NCBI GenBank assembly: GCA_037976565.1
Contig: CP137679.1
Span: forward strand, 10,886,992-10,950,991
DNA length: 64,000 nt
Source of the DNA: Mesocentrotus franciscanus
Lineage: Eukaryota > Echinodermata > Echinoidea > Camarodonta > Strongylocentrotidae
Direction: 5' to 3'
Below the pieces are notes generated by a model. It saw only the letters and a program-made list of their open reading frames with translations, was not told where the DNA came from and did no database searches. A program made the translations under genes and the position numbers. Within the stretch, counting starts at the first letter, position 1. The number at the start of each line of letters is the position of its first letter. Shown in pieces: positions 1 through 11,815 of the stretch.

Positions 1-165
1 ACATCACAGATCTATAATGACCCACTCTCCCTCAACATAATGGGGCACACCGGTGGAAAGAAATATGTGGGAGCAGTGACCAATCTAACCCTGGCAAGCC
101 CTAAAAGTGCTCTGGAGAACTGGGGGAAGAGCTATGATGAAAAACGGTGTAGGAAATACATGTAA
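1..165 (+). CDS. 3'-terminal coding exon, unrecognised protein (open at left edge)
   Basis: Frame 1 is open from the first base to a TAA at 163-165, giving 54 codons with balanced, non-repetitive composition. It reads ...YNDPLSLNIMGHTGGKKYVG near the start and ends ENWGKSYDEKRCRKYM. There is no ATG requirement because the frame enters from outside the window. The trinucleotide CAG at 7-9 preceded by ACAT could be a splice acceptor, which would make the exon 10-165; otherwise it continues leftward. The sequence is much less AT-rich than the DNA that follows, which drops to non-coding composition straight after the stop. I do not recognise the family. There is no signal peptide or membrane segment in the visible part, and the C-terminus is basic. 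It is probably the last exon of a plus-strand gene whose 3' UTR lies in the following kilobase, where AATAAA occurs near 1198 and 1358. A chance open frame of this length is possible but less likely. Confidence 0.55.
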   Translation, partial: TSQIYNDPLSLNIMGHTGGKKYVGAVTNLTLASPKSALENWGKSYDEKRCRKYM

Positions 166-3100
166 AAATGTCTGCGTTGAAATCCCCACTTGCTTGATAG
201 CAAATCCAAAGGAGCTATTGTGAACATAAAAGAATTTTTCACACTGGTGCACATTGACTTTGATTTACAAGTTATAAAGTGACCTGCCATTAAATTCATA
301 CAGAACAACTGAAGTACTATTAAAAATTAGATTGTACAGTAACGGTAAGTGACAGACCCTGTAAAGAAAATCCTAGCCAATATTGCTCAATATTATCATA
401 CTGATATTAATGCTAGTGGTCTTACTAAACCATGGCACCCTCATCAGTATCAAGCAAACCACACACTATACGATTTGACTATGATCCCATTTTGGAAGAC
501 TTTGCAATTGCATTGATATGAACATTCAAACTTCTAAAATCTTAATAATCGATGATCTGAAAAGTTATATGATTTAGAAAATTTAATTTTCAATGGATTT
601 AACCTTCCTTTGAGGAGGAGAAGCTAAATCGGCTAGCAATGTAATGATGTCTTACTAGTAGTGCAATTGTCTAAGATCTGAAGCCGATTTGGCTTGTATT
701 CTGAGTCTGACTAAAAGGCTTAAATGCACTAAACTTCCGGTTGTTAGAATTCTTATCATAATTTAGAACCTAAATCTGGAAGGTGATGTTTGTTTTAATT
801 ACCGTATCTATAATATAATTGCCATTTTGTTGAAAATCTGATCGCAGGAAGATCCTATAGTGTGCGGTGAGCTTTACACATATTAAAAATTCTCGAGTGC
901 CCTACCTTCACATTTTTTATCTCCGACAGATTGCATTGGTACTCCATTTTGTAAGGAATATTTTGAGAGATATTGCAATGCAAAATCGCAAGTTTCAAGC
1001 AAGTCAGAAACTGAAGTAAAAAATATTAACACAAACATTCTGATAATGTTAAGACTTTGATGGATGAATGCATGTACATGGATAAAAGTTGAAAGCAGAC
1101 CGCAAATTTGTTATGCTATACCCTGAAGGTCATGGAAAAGGGAATATTCGTGCGTTTTAATTTTTAAAATAGACAGTTTCCTTCAAAATACATTTATGAA
1201 TAAACCACTTCCTGCACATACTTCCCAATTTACGTCATAAGGGCTTCCGATTTAAAACCGCTCTCCTTCAAGACTCGACAAACAACGTTGAGATCCTTAA
1301 GACAAGAATCCACTGATTCATGTTGTAAATTTTAGCTCTTTCCTCCATGTTAAGAAGGAATAAATTAGTCTGAACCCATCACAATACTATTTTTACACCA
1401 AACATTTTACTGAGGAACTCCAACTTATCTGCCTCCTTACAGAGGTGTAGCTAGATCATTTTGAATATGGGGGGGGGGGTCTGATAAAATTAGCTAGCAA
1501 GAAAGCCATTCAGTTTCCAAGAACCAGACAGGGAGAGAGGGAGAGAAAAGGTAATATAAATTTTTGTGATTTGCCAAGAAGGGTAGAAAAAAATTTGGAT
1601 GGAATGGGAGGTTGCCTACCCCATCCCCCCTTCCCACCCCCATTCTAGTCACTGAGTGATACCCCTCCTTTCTTACTGCGATAATATAAAGTACCCCATG
1701 TTGGCATACTTTGCAGGCACTTTGGGAGAAACATGGCTTGCATCAGATTCTTTGATTTCCTCCACACGAGCATGATGTGGGCCCCATGGGACGATATACA
1801 TGGTACATGAGCTTGAAAATGAGCTGTGAATGACATTCAAACACATGATTCATCTTCATTTTTTTATAAAATTGCGAAGAGCTCTGAAGAACTGTTAAAA
1901 GATAAGAATGTATGTGACGACTGAGCCAAGAACCAAAAGGTCAATGGTAACATGTGACATTGTTTTTTAAGTATACATATTAGATACATAAATACTCCTA
2001 CGTACAGGTACGTGTACTAAAGTGATTAATCAACCAGTGATACACTAAACCACAACAATTATGAAACAGGTGTATACACTATTACGTTTTTCTAAAAGTT
2101 CATTTTTCTGACGGCTAGTAGTTCAAAGGTTCTTCATTCCAAAAATACAAACCTCCTTTTCCAGGGGGGTCATTACTCGTAATATGAAATATGTGTTATT
2201 ATTCCTGACATTTGGTGCACTACTACAAAGGTCTACCGGTATTATTTTTAAGGCTCATCATTCAAAATGTGATAGGGGATTAAATTATGAGCCCCATTTC
2301 ACTTTCGGAACCTTAGGGATAACAAACCTTAAATAAATAAACCTCCAAAATGACCAATCTTGAGAAGAAACAAACCTTCAAATAAATAAATGAATCTACG
2401 CATTAACGAACCTTTGGAAAATGGAATGTAACCATTTATATAGTGCCTACCGGTAGAGCCTATTATAAATTTTTTTTAATGTTTAAAATTTGTAAGGTTT
2501 TATTATTTCTTCATAATCTCTCATACTATATATTTATAGCCTTTCCACATCTAAGTCATATATTCTATCACCCCCAGTACATCTTAAACTATCTTCTCCC
2601 TTTGCAAATCCTATTGAGGGCCTTCAAATTAAATTTTGACACAACCTGAGGAAGCCATAAAATGAGAGAGCTAGCTGTCACATCCCTGAATCACATCATA
2701 CAGGGTTTGAAAGAAAGGAGACATTGCCAAATGCCAATGCAAGCCTGGCTCCCAACAGCCAAATGCTTTAAAAAATACATGAACATAATGCAGGGCTTGA
2801 CACTAACTGAAAATTTGGGTTGCTTGTTAATACCAATAATGACATTGATCTGCATACATATGTGGCAGTATCTTTTAGACCTTCAGTTAACAGCATTTGT
2901 CCATTATAGTCTCAAGGACCTCAGGTTGCATCAAATAATTTATTATAGCTACGACTCCAATTCCTCAAAAATTCAGGACCGTCCCTTGGGTTTTGTGATG
3001 AATGAGTGCTATTATCGCCAAAAAGACGGATGCACTCATATCCCTGTAAGCAGTAGAAACGGGGAGAGATAATACATTGACTGTGAGGCTGAAAACACAT

Positions 3101-3414
3101 TATATGCTTGGTTGCATCTATATTGACTTGGAATGAATGTTATGGTGGTGATCAATATGAATATAAATTGGAAATAACAAATGGAATAAATGTTGATGCA
3201 AGTTTAAACTCTGTGGGAGGGATGCAGAAACAGAGTATCTATACATTAACAAAAATACATGCAAACCATCAAAAGGTTTTTTTGGTGTGGATCTCAATTC
3301 AGTGCATCAGTAAATTTCCATCAATATGTTCAGAAAATTTAATTTTTTGATTAGTGGTATAATGTAACATGGGCACATAAGAGGGCCTGAATTTCTTGTT
3401 GGATGCCTTGCATG
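166..3414. other. no gene identified; probable 3' UTR and intergenic DNA
   Basis: AT-rich DNA with several short open frames but no recognisable protein. The longest is 2662-3072 on plus, 136 codons, with no family resemblance and poor codon character. A G-run at 1469-1478 and short AATAAA runs near 2335-2390 are the only structure I noticed. Confidence 0.4.
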
Positions 3415-3796
3415 TTAAAGATAAAGACCAGTTCTGGTCATGCGATTGCATTGTGAAAGAAACGTTGAAAAGGTTGATCATCTAGCATATAAGTATTGGT
3501 GTGTACTGCAAGGTTCTGGAATCATCAAAATGATAAGAAATTTGGCGCAGTCTTGGTAAAGTTATGAGCACTGTACACAGAAAGATGTATATGGGACTAT
3601 GCGACACGTGCGCGATATCCATCTGGTCCAAATAGATATAATAATTTACCAAATATATCAATTAGTAGGTGGTTTCCTGGCAAAATTTGTATCATCACGT
3701 ATTAGTCAAAACATATTCTTTCACATGATTGGTAATGAGAGCTTCCATATCATTTTTTGAGAGGGGGACGTTTCCAAAACTGGTCTATACCTTGAA
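3415..3796 (+). mobile_element. MITE family A, copy 1
   Basis: About 380 bp found again at 20812 and 26559 (plus) and in part at 39860 (minus). The left end reads TTAAAGATAAAGACCAG and the right end is the imperfect inverse (CTGGTCTATACCTTGAA; TTAA mutated to TTGA). All copies share the central ACACGTGCGCGATATC. There is no coding capacity. TTAA flanks suggest a piggyBac-like target preference, which is an inference. Confidence 0.75.
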
Positions 3797-5596
3797 GTTT
3801 AATTTTTGTCACATTTTTCCTGATGATGGTGACCATTTCTTTTTAAACGATCGATATGCTAAGTTCACCTGAGTACACATACCCCAAAATGAAATATGGA
3901 AGTATGTTCTTAATTGTGATTCATAATGCATGGTAGGAGAGTGCAACTCACTCACATCCCCACAAAAAAAAAAATCAAGAAACAAAAATCATGTTTTTAA
4001 ATAACTTCATAGTTGATAATGTTCTACTTAAATGTTATACAAAGTACAGTTACTGCCAGTGTTATGGAAATCAAGATTATTAAGAAAACATACATCCAAT
4101 TGAATACACATCCCGAAGAAATTGGCAGTAATTGAAGTTCATGAAACTATTTTGTTAAAGTTTGCCAAACGGGCTGCAGAGTAATGATAGTAATTAAGGC
4201 TCATTACACACATTTTCTATGTTTGTTTTCAAACAGAGATAGTGAGATAATACTAGAAACAGTAAAATCCTTTTTCAACACACTAAATAATAAGCATATT
4301 GCTTGAAAATCTTCCAAGTCATTTCCAACTGCACAAGAGTGGTCTTTTGCACGACCAAATAATTTTGAATTATTCCACAACAGCCAGAATTTTTAAAAAA
4401 TACTCCGAAGAAAACAAGGAAGTCTGAAGATGGTAGACCACTATTCAGCCCTGGTTGTTTGGGCGGATATTGACCTTGACAGGACCAATCAGCATCCCCC
4501 GCTGGGAACAGACAAGGGTTTACCATCAGAATAATATGACATCACTTATCCTTCATCACATTAGTTCATCATGCTAACAAGTAGAGAATACCCTGGTTAC
4601 ACCCTTTGAGGACTGTACAGTAGGCTTGGATCACACCTCTAGCAGGGTGCACTTGGAAGATATTATTAACCAGAAGTGGTCTTTGATCAATACTTCAGTA
4701 GTGTATACCACCCTGAAGAGTGGACTGTCACTATCCCATCCCCCCCCCAGCTATAGGTTCTCATGGGAATTTTGACACCTTTCGACTGTTTTCCTGATAA
4801 TGGGTGTTATAAATCAATGAAAGTTGCCTTCACTTATATGACAGGCCTTATGTAATGTGTGCATCCCCCAAGCAACTTTTTAAAAGCCATCATTACAAAA
4901 AAAAATTGAACTCAAAAGACACCAGAAAACTTTCTGAGTCTCTCACTGGCAAGTTCTCAGTGGGGTATCTAACATCTGCAGGTCAATTCCCTACACACAC
5001 GACTCGTAAAAGGTGCTGCAGCCAACACAATTATGAGAATGGTTGGATATAAGACTACTACCTGTCCATCAATCATCCTGAGAGGGAGCACATAGAGTTC
5101 AAATCAGTAAAAACATGGGGGAGGACTCCTGTTGATCTCTGTCATTGCCATGACAAAATAATGTTATCAAACAAGCCCCGTAGTCTAGGGTGTACTTATG
5201 AACTCATTGATGTGTCAGTTTGAATTCAAGACACCTATTTTATTATCTTCCACATGCCCACTGATATAATAACACTACATCAAACTTCAAAAGTTTCAAG
5301 AAAGACCAAAAATGACATGTCTTGTCTCTTGATTCTGTATTTGGTTTACAGTAGGGTTGAAAATTAAATAATAACCTGAATAAACAGGATAATAAAGCAC
5401 TTAGTTTCCCCGAAACATTTAGTGCATGTTTGGCACTGGATATTAAAGATTTGTCTCTTTATAACTTTCAGTTCCATTTCACTTAAAAAAAATATCAGTA
5501 TTTACTGTAAAAACAGCATATTATTGAGACCTTGTCTAGAGCAATGGTTAGTCTGCCTATTCAATCAGAGAAACATACTTATATATCCAACTCACA
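3797..5596. other. no gene identified
   Basis: AT-rich unique-looking DNA. The open frames (minus 4275-4526, plus 4855-5052, plus 5422-5613) show no family resemblance and no splice context. A C-run lies at 4740-4748. Confidence 0.35.
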
Positions 5597-5830
5597 AGGA
5601 GGGCGATGGTTAAGTGATAGAGCAGTGGTCTTGTTACCGGGAGGTCCAGGGTTCGAAACCAAGTCAATGCGCCCATGCCCTTTGGTAAAGCTTTAATCCT
5701 CATCAACCAGTCCCTCAGAGAGGACTTAAAGCCGTCAGTCCCCTGGTTGCTTACTTACAAGCATATACATGCTTTCTTAGTAGACAGGTAAAACAATCCT
5801 CAAACATCCTCAAACAATCTACAAAGAGCT
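5597..5830 (+). mobile_element. tRNA-derived SINE, family 2 (plus)
   Basis: A tRNA-like head with A-box region (GGGCGATGGTTAAGTGATAG) is followed ~45 bp later by a B-box (GGGTTCGAAACC). A body then matches the reverse complement of 56205-56441: CTTAAAGCCGTC, then ACATGCTTTCTTAG, then AGGTAAAACAATC. The two copies, lying 50 kb apart in opposite orientations, define a dispersed family. Confidence 0.8.
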
Positions 5831-6660
5831 TAATTTGTGTTTGCAATCTTTGCATAAATTAATAGTTATCTTTAAACAGAAAAAAAATCAATTGGCTTAT
5901 TTGAATTATCATGTCCACAATGCTAGAATAAATTTCTTAGTTTAGTTTTTCCTTTAGAACAACAACAACAAACAAGTAGGCCTTATACTGTAAAACAATG
6001 CAATTTTGTGATACAAAACTTTCGCATATTGTTTAAGGACAGCCATTTTCAGAGCAAGAAAATTTCACGCAACGCAAAATTTAATGTTACATGTAAGTCA
6101 ATTGTGAACAAGTATTGCGCTGCATAAAACTTTTGTTGCCTGGAAGGATTCACAAAGTTCATGAACATTGTAAAGTTTCTGGTTTTGCAGTATCTAGCTA
6201 AACTTAGATTCTACATTTTGACAATGTTTCACCTTGTACATTATCTATCATAGCACACATCACCCTAATCACAGACAACCTTGCTAGAAAGATTTCATGA
6301 AGCCCACACTTTATTTTGAGACGTTCACATGCTATTATTAGCACAACTCAGAAGATCAAAGTCATGTCTTCTGGACAAGTTTTTCAGATCCTAAATCTAC
6401 GTTAAGAAAGCAAATGCCTCCAGGAACTGGCTGACACTGGTTTGATCAAAGAGGTTACTGTCATGGCACATTAACAGAATTAATCTGCGGTGCTACTGTC
6501 TTCTACTACTCCTCCAAATACCCCTTTCAGATTGTGAAGGGTTCTTGTCCAGTAAGCCAATTGAAACTGATGCCTATGCTCTCATTTTTCCAGCTTTCTT
6601 TTCTGCTCACCTTTAATAAAAATTAGGCAACCAAAGACGTTTATATAGAGCAATTAACAT
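5831..6660. other. no gene identified
   Basis: AT-rich DNA without recognisable coding or repeat content between a SINE and a trinucleotide array. Confidence 0.35.
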
Positions 6661-6664
6661 TTTG

Positions 6665-6693
6665 AGTATGATGACGATGATAATGATGATGGC

Positions 6694-6760
<67 letters not shown>

Positions 6761-6841
6761 GTGACGATGATGATGATGATGATGATGATGACGACAACGA
6801 TAATGATGATGATGATGACGACGATGATAACGATAATGATG

Positions 6842-6873
<32 letters not shown>

Positions 6874-6889
6874 GATAATGATGATGATA

Positions 6890-6921
<32 letters not shown>

Positions 6922-6946
6922 AATGATGATGATAATAATATTAATG
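6665..6946. repeat. (GAT/ATG)n microsatellite, ~280 bp, expanded SINE tail
   Basis: Nearly pure ATG/GAT trinucleotide DNA with scattered AAT, GGT and ACG variants. It directly abuts the 3' end of the minus-strand SINE that follows. SINEs of this family carry an (ATT)n tail elsewhere in the window (17083-17100, 63059-63084), so the array is best read as an expanded and mutated SINE tail. The poly-methionine frame across it is an artefact. Confidence 0.85.
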
Positions 6947-7235
6947 GTAATGGTGGCTTCTTATAAAGTGCACATGTCCGTCACGTTGTGACGCTCCTGG
7001 CGCTGCCCCGATTATTACCCTGGCTTTAGCAAGGGGGCCATTACTGCGCTCTAGCATTTCAAGGAATTAATTCCTGCCAAGTACCCATTTACATCACCTG
7101 GGTTGAGTGTGGCAAATGTAGATCAAATGCCTTGCCAAAGGACATTAGTGCCACGGCAGGACTCGAACCGCGGACCTTGTGATCGACAGTACGGTGACGT
7201 TTCCCCTCAACCACGACACCTCTATGATGATAAGA
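6940..7235 (-). mobile_element. tRNA-derived SINE, family 1 (minus)
   Basis: On the minus strand there is an A-box-like TGTCGTGGTTGAG, then a B-box GGTTCGAGTCCTG (plus 7156-7174), then ACTAATGTCCTTTGGCAAG. The 3' part runs through GGAATTAATTCCTTG and GCGCAGTAATGG to GACATGTGCACTTTATAAGA, followed by the trinucleotide tail. The head and middle match the SINE at 62806-63084; the 3' part matches the truncated copy at 17083-17206. Confidence 0.88.
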
Positions 7236-10200
7236 GCATGACAACTGTAAATTATAGCTCCCTGACTCCTTGCCTTGGGTCATTCCCCTAACTAGATGAT
7301 GATGAGATTGTGGCAATAATCAGGAATGACAGGGCATGGACATTTTATGAATCATCAAAGAGGAAATTGAAAGACTGCAGAGAAGGTGGTGAAGAACCTT
7401 AACACATAAATAATGTTTATCAATTCATATATCACTTTACATGAATCTTTTCCCCAAATCTGCTGACAGCCAGAAGAGCCTTCACTCATATTTCCAAACC
7501 AAGGGCAGATCCACGATTTTGTAAAAGAATTGAAGAGCAGTGGCTTTACATTTGACTCTTATATTACAAAATTAACTATATAAGGCACAAAGAGGATACT
7601 TAGCTGAGTTTCTACAAAATATTTGGAAGCCAACTGTATAGCACTATTAAACAAATGTACAGTCATGCAAATCTTATGCTTTCTGAACAATCCTGTTCAA
7701 CCAATACAGGATTTCAAGTTCATATACTTCAAGGAAAACTGAAAGGTATACATCATAATGTATTCATGTATCCAGATATAAACATGATTTCTGTTACCTG
7801 CTGACATCAGAATGTTTGTCTCCTGTACCTGAAAAATATATTTGCATATCCCTTTAACCTTAACCTTTATTAGTACAGTGTGAAGTTGATAACTGAAGAT
7901 GGCAAACAATAATTGAGCAAAGTACATCGAATATTTCCAGCTCTTTTCATCAAAAGGTAAAAAAGCATTGTATGTTGACTGAGCTTTGACTAGTCTACAG
8001 GCAACAGGCTCTAATAATTTGACACTCTATCAAAAGTCCTAAAGCCTTGAGCAGAGCCTAGCTCTTTGAGTCTTTGGCTGTGTCTAGAGCAGCTAAAGTA
8101 CTGAGCCTATGCAGTATGCCCTCAAAACAGTCTTACAGTGCAGACACTGTTACACACAACGACTGACAAGGGTTTGTGCTTGCAAACTAAGCTTTGACAT
8201 GATTTGAACTGCTCATCTAGTTTTCTATATTTCTTTACAGCAAGAACGTCAAGTAACAGAATCCTTGCATCAAGCAGGAAAGACTTCAAAATGACAAAGC
8301 ATTCAACATTTTTGCAAATATTTACCACATTTTTTCTCTAATTGCCACTTGAATATTGTGTTTCTCTACAGCAATTCTAATCTGATTAAGATAATAGAGC
8401 TTTTGGGCCAACCATTTGCAATCCCTCAATAAAATACTTCAAATTTTCCATGTTTATTTAATTTGTTATCATAATGGTTGAGAGAAAGAATGAGAGCATA
8501 TCGTCTGTTTGGAGCCAGAAGGGCGTAAACTCATTGGGCCCTTCTGTGTCTGAACAGACAATATATGATTAAACAATATGGACATCTTCAACATAAAAGT
8601 GCATACATCATCAAGTTTTAATGGAACATTGACTAACCAGAATTCATTGTGTTGGTCACATGCACAGTACATCGATCACACAAGCATACATCATAGATGT
8701 GGGACAGCTAGGGCCCTTTGGGGCTTTTTTCATTTCGCACTCAGTTAAAAGCACTAAATTCCATCTCTTGAGGCAATTTATTTACGTGCAAACTGCAACA
8801 AAAAAGCCGGATATGAATGATCTTGCGAGCTAGAGATGTCACGGTTAAATAACGTGGCACAATGCTTCGTTATGTCTTCTGCAAATACTGTACAATTTTT
8901 CTTTTACATTTTGTGCCGTTTGTCAGTTCAGATTGACATTCTGTACATAAAAAGGAAAAAATAGTGAAATTCTTATTTCTCTCTCTCGTCCTCTCTGGAA
9001 ATTACTATGTGGTAAGCTTTGCCAATGGCAATTACTTAGAAAATACAGGTAGAAAATTAGTAATATTTCCTTTTGGAGCACTGCGCTACCGGTTTGCAAA
9101 AAAAGACAAAATGTATTTCAAAGTTGATATGGTGAGTAATTAGTCATTCAAATGAGATGTAAATATATGAAAAAGCATTCTCCAAATTATGCATTACACT
9201 TTACTATTGTTAGGACATACATGTATCTACACCAGTTGGATTAGTGTTAATTTTGAATGATGCAATGACCACATGTGGTAATATTAGATTAATGTTTGTT
9301 TACAAATACAACATTAAGTATATATCACTTTAACACATGTAAATGAAGGATAAACACCACATGCATGACAATATCTTGCTTAAAAGTCATATATGCTACA
9401 TGGAATATATGCGATTGGACAAAAATATATGTAGGTCTATAATCAAAATAGCCTATATTATATATTGTGTAGATGTTTTGACTCTAAAATGTAAAGAGTA
9501 AAGAATGATGTTCTATACAGTTCATTTGTAGATACAATATTAAATACCCCATATCCCAAAAGCTATTACCCGAGTAATATAAAATCAAGCAGTTACACAG
9601 CTTTGCAGTATATATGCTTAAATGGCCACACAATTTTTAAAAGTTTATTTTTTAAAAGTTATTTAAAAAAGAAGACAAAATTGTGCTTCAAAACAGTACT
9701 ACATCTCATACCAGTTGAGGTGAATGAAATAGTGTGACAAAATATTCACATACTATGCTACTTGAAGCTCCTGAGAGCTGCTGGAAGCCATCAGGGCTAA
9801 AAACCACAATGTGGTTCATACTCTCTGTATCTTAAAGTGAATATGCATAGGACCTCTGAGGCACACAGCTACTTTTTATTATAGTAAAATAAAACATTAT
9901 GATTTACCCCTTCATATGTGAATTAGTTGTAATTGTGTAGAACTGTCAAGTGACATTAACAAAAGTACTGGTATGCAGTAATCTCTCAATTTGATAAGGA
10001 AACTTCACAGAGGATTCAGAGACAATTAATATCTGAATTCTTTTGAGTTGTATGATATTCACATTATTCTCTGGGATGCCATTCATTAGAAGGAACTGAT
10101 TACGGTAGAAATGATCTGCTTCCTGTTCATAAAATCTTTGTTATTTGCTTCATGCATCCCTACAATTGAGGCGTAAAAGAAAATATAATTTGAGAGACAT

Positions 10201-10955
10201 ACTTTGTACCATGTACTGACATTAGCACTAACAGTGATCATTTAGCTTTTTATAGATTGCTACAAAATGATGTGCTCTTTTCAAAGAATGTCATTTATGT
10301 AAATGAAATTAGTCATGAATTAAATGAGTAATACAAATGAAAAGGTATACATATCATCTGTTTGAATCCAGAATGCTGTTAATTCCTATAGTCTAACTGA
10401 GAGTTAACACTCTACTAGTTTTGAACAAACAATATTACTTTCCTTTGATGAAAGGTCGGTAATATGAATGTTATTTATGCATTTCTAACAGTCAAACCTG
10501 CGTATAAAGTCCCTTCAGTGGATTATCTTTAGAGGCAGGTGGTCTTTCTGTACAGGCAGCTGCTAAAACAGGGTCGACGGTCATAACTTTACCCATCTAG
10601 TGAAAATGAATGATTTTTGTAATGGTTTGAAGACTTTAGAAAGCTCAAATACATTGTAGATCACAATTGAATGGAATGCTGAAACTAGGGTTGCATACAT
10701 GCAGTGTGTTCTGTGAAAGATGCCTGAATCAAAACATGTGCTTACAAGTGTGTTCATGAAGGCAATAAATCTCATCCGCAATTTGAATGTATGCTTAAAA
10801 TGCTACGATGAAGTTTTGTGAAGTGCACAAGTGGAGATCAATGTTGAATCTTTTTGTGAGGAAGCAATAATTCACAACAAAGATATATACAAACAAAAGA
10901 GTTTACACTATTATCTAAAACAGTTTTCAAAAAGTAACATCCAGATTGGTTGTTA
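7236..10955. other. probable 3' UTR/downstream flank of a minus-strand gene; no other gene seen
   Basis: Unique-looking AT-rich DNA lying downstream of the stop codon of the minus-strand exon pair at 10956-11815. Short frames inside it (minus 7697-7927, 8122-8328, 8469-8672, 10581-10781) lack family resemblance or splice context. Low repeat density compared with the rest of the window fits a gene neighbourhood. Confidence 0.4.
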
Positions 10956-11066
10956 TTATTCCTCTTTCCTGTCTTGTTTCAGCTGAGCAAATTTTGTCTG
11001 CCAGGAGCTATATGAGTCCACACCCTTCAGGCTATCAGTCAGCAGACATTTGTTCTCTTTTTCTAT
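10956..11066 (-). CDS. terminal coding exon of an unrecognised minus-strand gene
   Basis: On the minus strand an AT-rich tract ending TTTTATAG is followed by 36 in-frame codons and a TAA (plus 10956-10958). The peptide starts IEKENKCLLTDSLKGVD, continues through SYSSWQTKF and ends KQDRKEE. It is hydrophilic and rich in K, E and Q, as in a helical or coiled-coil C-terminus. The first codon is in phase 0, which matches the phase-0 donor of the exon at 11737-11815, so the two read through as one protein. Acceptor, donor, phase and stop all agree, which is unlikely by chance in AT-rich DNA. I do not recognise the family; there is no membrane segment or catalytic motif. An alternative acceptor four bases further in would break the frame. 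Confidence 0.68.
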   Translation of the reverse strand: MEKENKCLLTDSLKGVDSYSSWQTKFAQLKQDRKEE

Positions 11067-11736
11067 CTATAAAATTATTAAATTTAAGCAACAACAAAAA
11101 AGGTAATCCTTTTTTGTTTTAGAACATAAAGAGGAGCATTTCAGGAATTACCGGTATGACAGCAGATTGGTTATAGCCCCCAAAAAGTTAAGCATCCCTG
11201 CTCAAAATATGTTGTTTAACAAAGGAATGGTAACAAAAAAAAGAGGTAAGAATGATACTATATGTACATGTATGTAGCTGTCCTAAGTTTGATCATGATC
11301 AGGTGTCATTATTGATACTACCTCATACTATTAGTATGCACCTACAATCCAACATGTACAACAAAAAAAAAAAAAAAAAAAATTGAACTTTTTTGTATAC
11401 TCGCTCCATAATCAAACAAATATGTGCACTTTCTGAATGTCATCTATCTGAAATATAAAACGGGGCTCATTTGGTAGAAACAACAGAGCGACCTGAACAA
11501 AAGGTAATCTTAAACCAATAGAACAAGGTGCAAAGGTAGATCAGCCAAATTAAATATTAGTCATCCACTCATACAAAAAAATATATATAACTGTTGATAC
11601 ATTCAAAGGCATGTTAACACTGGCAAATTGCATGTGATATACAATGAGCAGGATGTGAGGTTAATTAGTGGTGATTATATGCTTCCATGGACATGCAGGT
11701 TAGAGGTTCAAAACTTGGAACTGAAAGGTAAAATAC
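11067..11736 (-). other. intron of the minus-strand gene
   Basis: Bounded by GT...AG on the minus strand. It contains a poly(A) run at 11364-11382 and nothing else recognisable. Confidence 0.6.
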
Positions 11737-11815
11737 CTGTTCCATTTTGGCTAAGCGATCTGGATCACAATCAAGCTTGAAGGCGTTGAAGGAATGGAGG
11801 AGGGTAGGGAAGGTT
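11737..11815 (-). CDS. internal coding exon (79 bp) of the same minus-strand gene
   Basis: The minus strand shows a CCCATTTAG acceptor, 79 bp of open sequence and a CAG|GTATTT donor. Reading enters with one base completing a split codon and then gives TFPTLLHSFNAFKLDCDPDR followed by LAKMEQ, leaving in phase 0. The next exon (10956-11066) starts in phase 0, so the intron would be 670 bp. The exon is clearly richer in GC than its surroundings. Upstream exons must lie at higher coordinates. I looked between 11.8 and 20.8 kb and found no exon whose donor leaves the required two bases with convincing coding character, so the 5' part may be far upstream. The family is unrecognised. Confidence 0.65.

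Noticed and set aside
2662..3072. 136-codon plus-strand frame
   Set aside because: No family resemblance, no splice context, AT-rich codons; consistent with chance.
6662..6991. 109-codon methionine-rich reading frame
   Set aside because: It is a translation of the (ATG/GAT)n array next to a SINE tail, not a gene.
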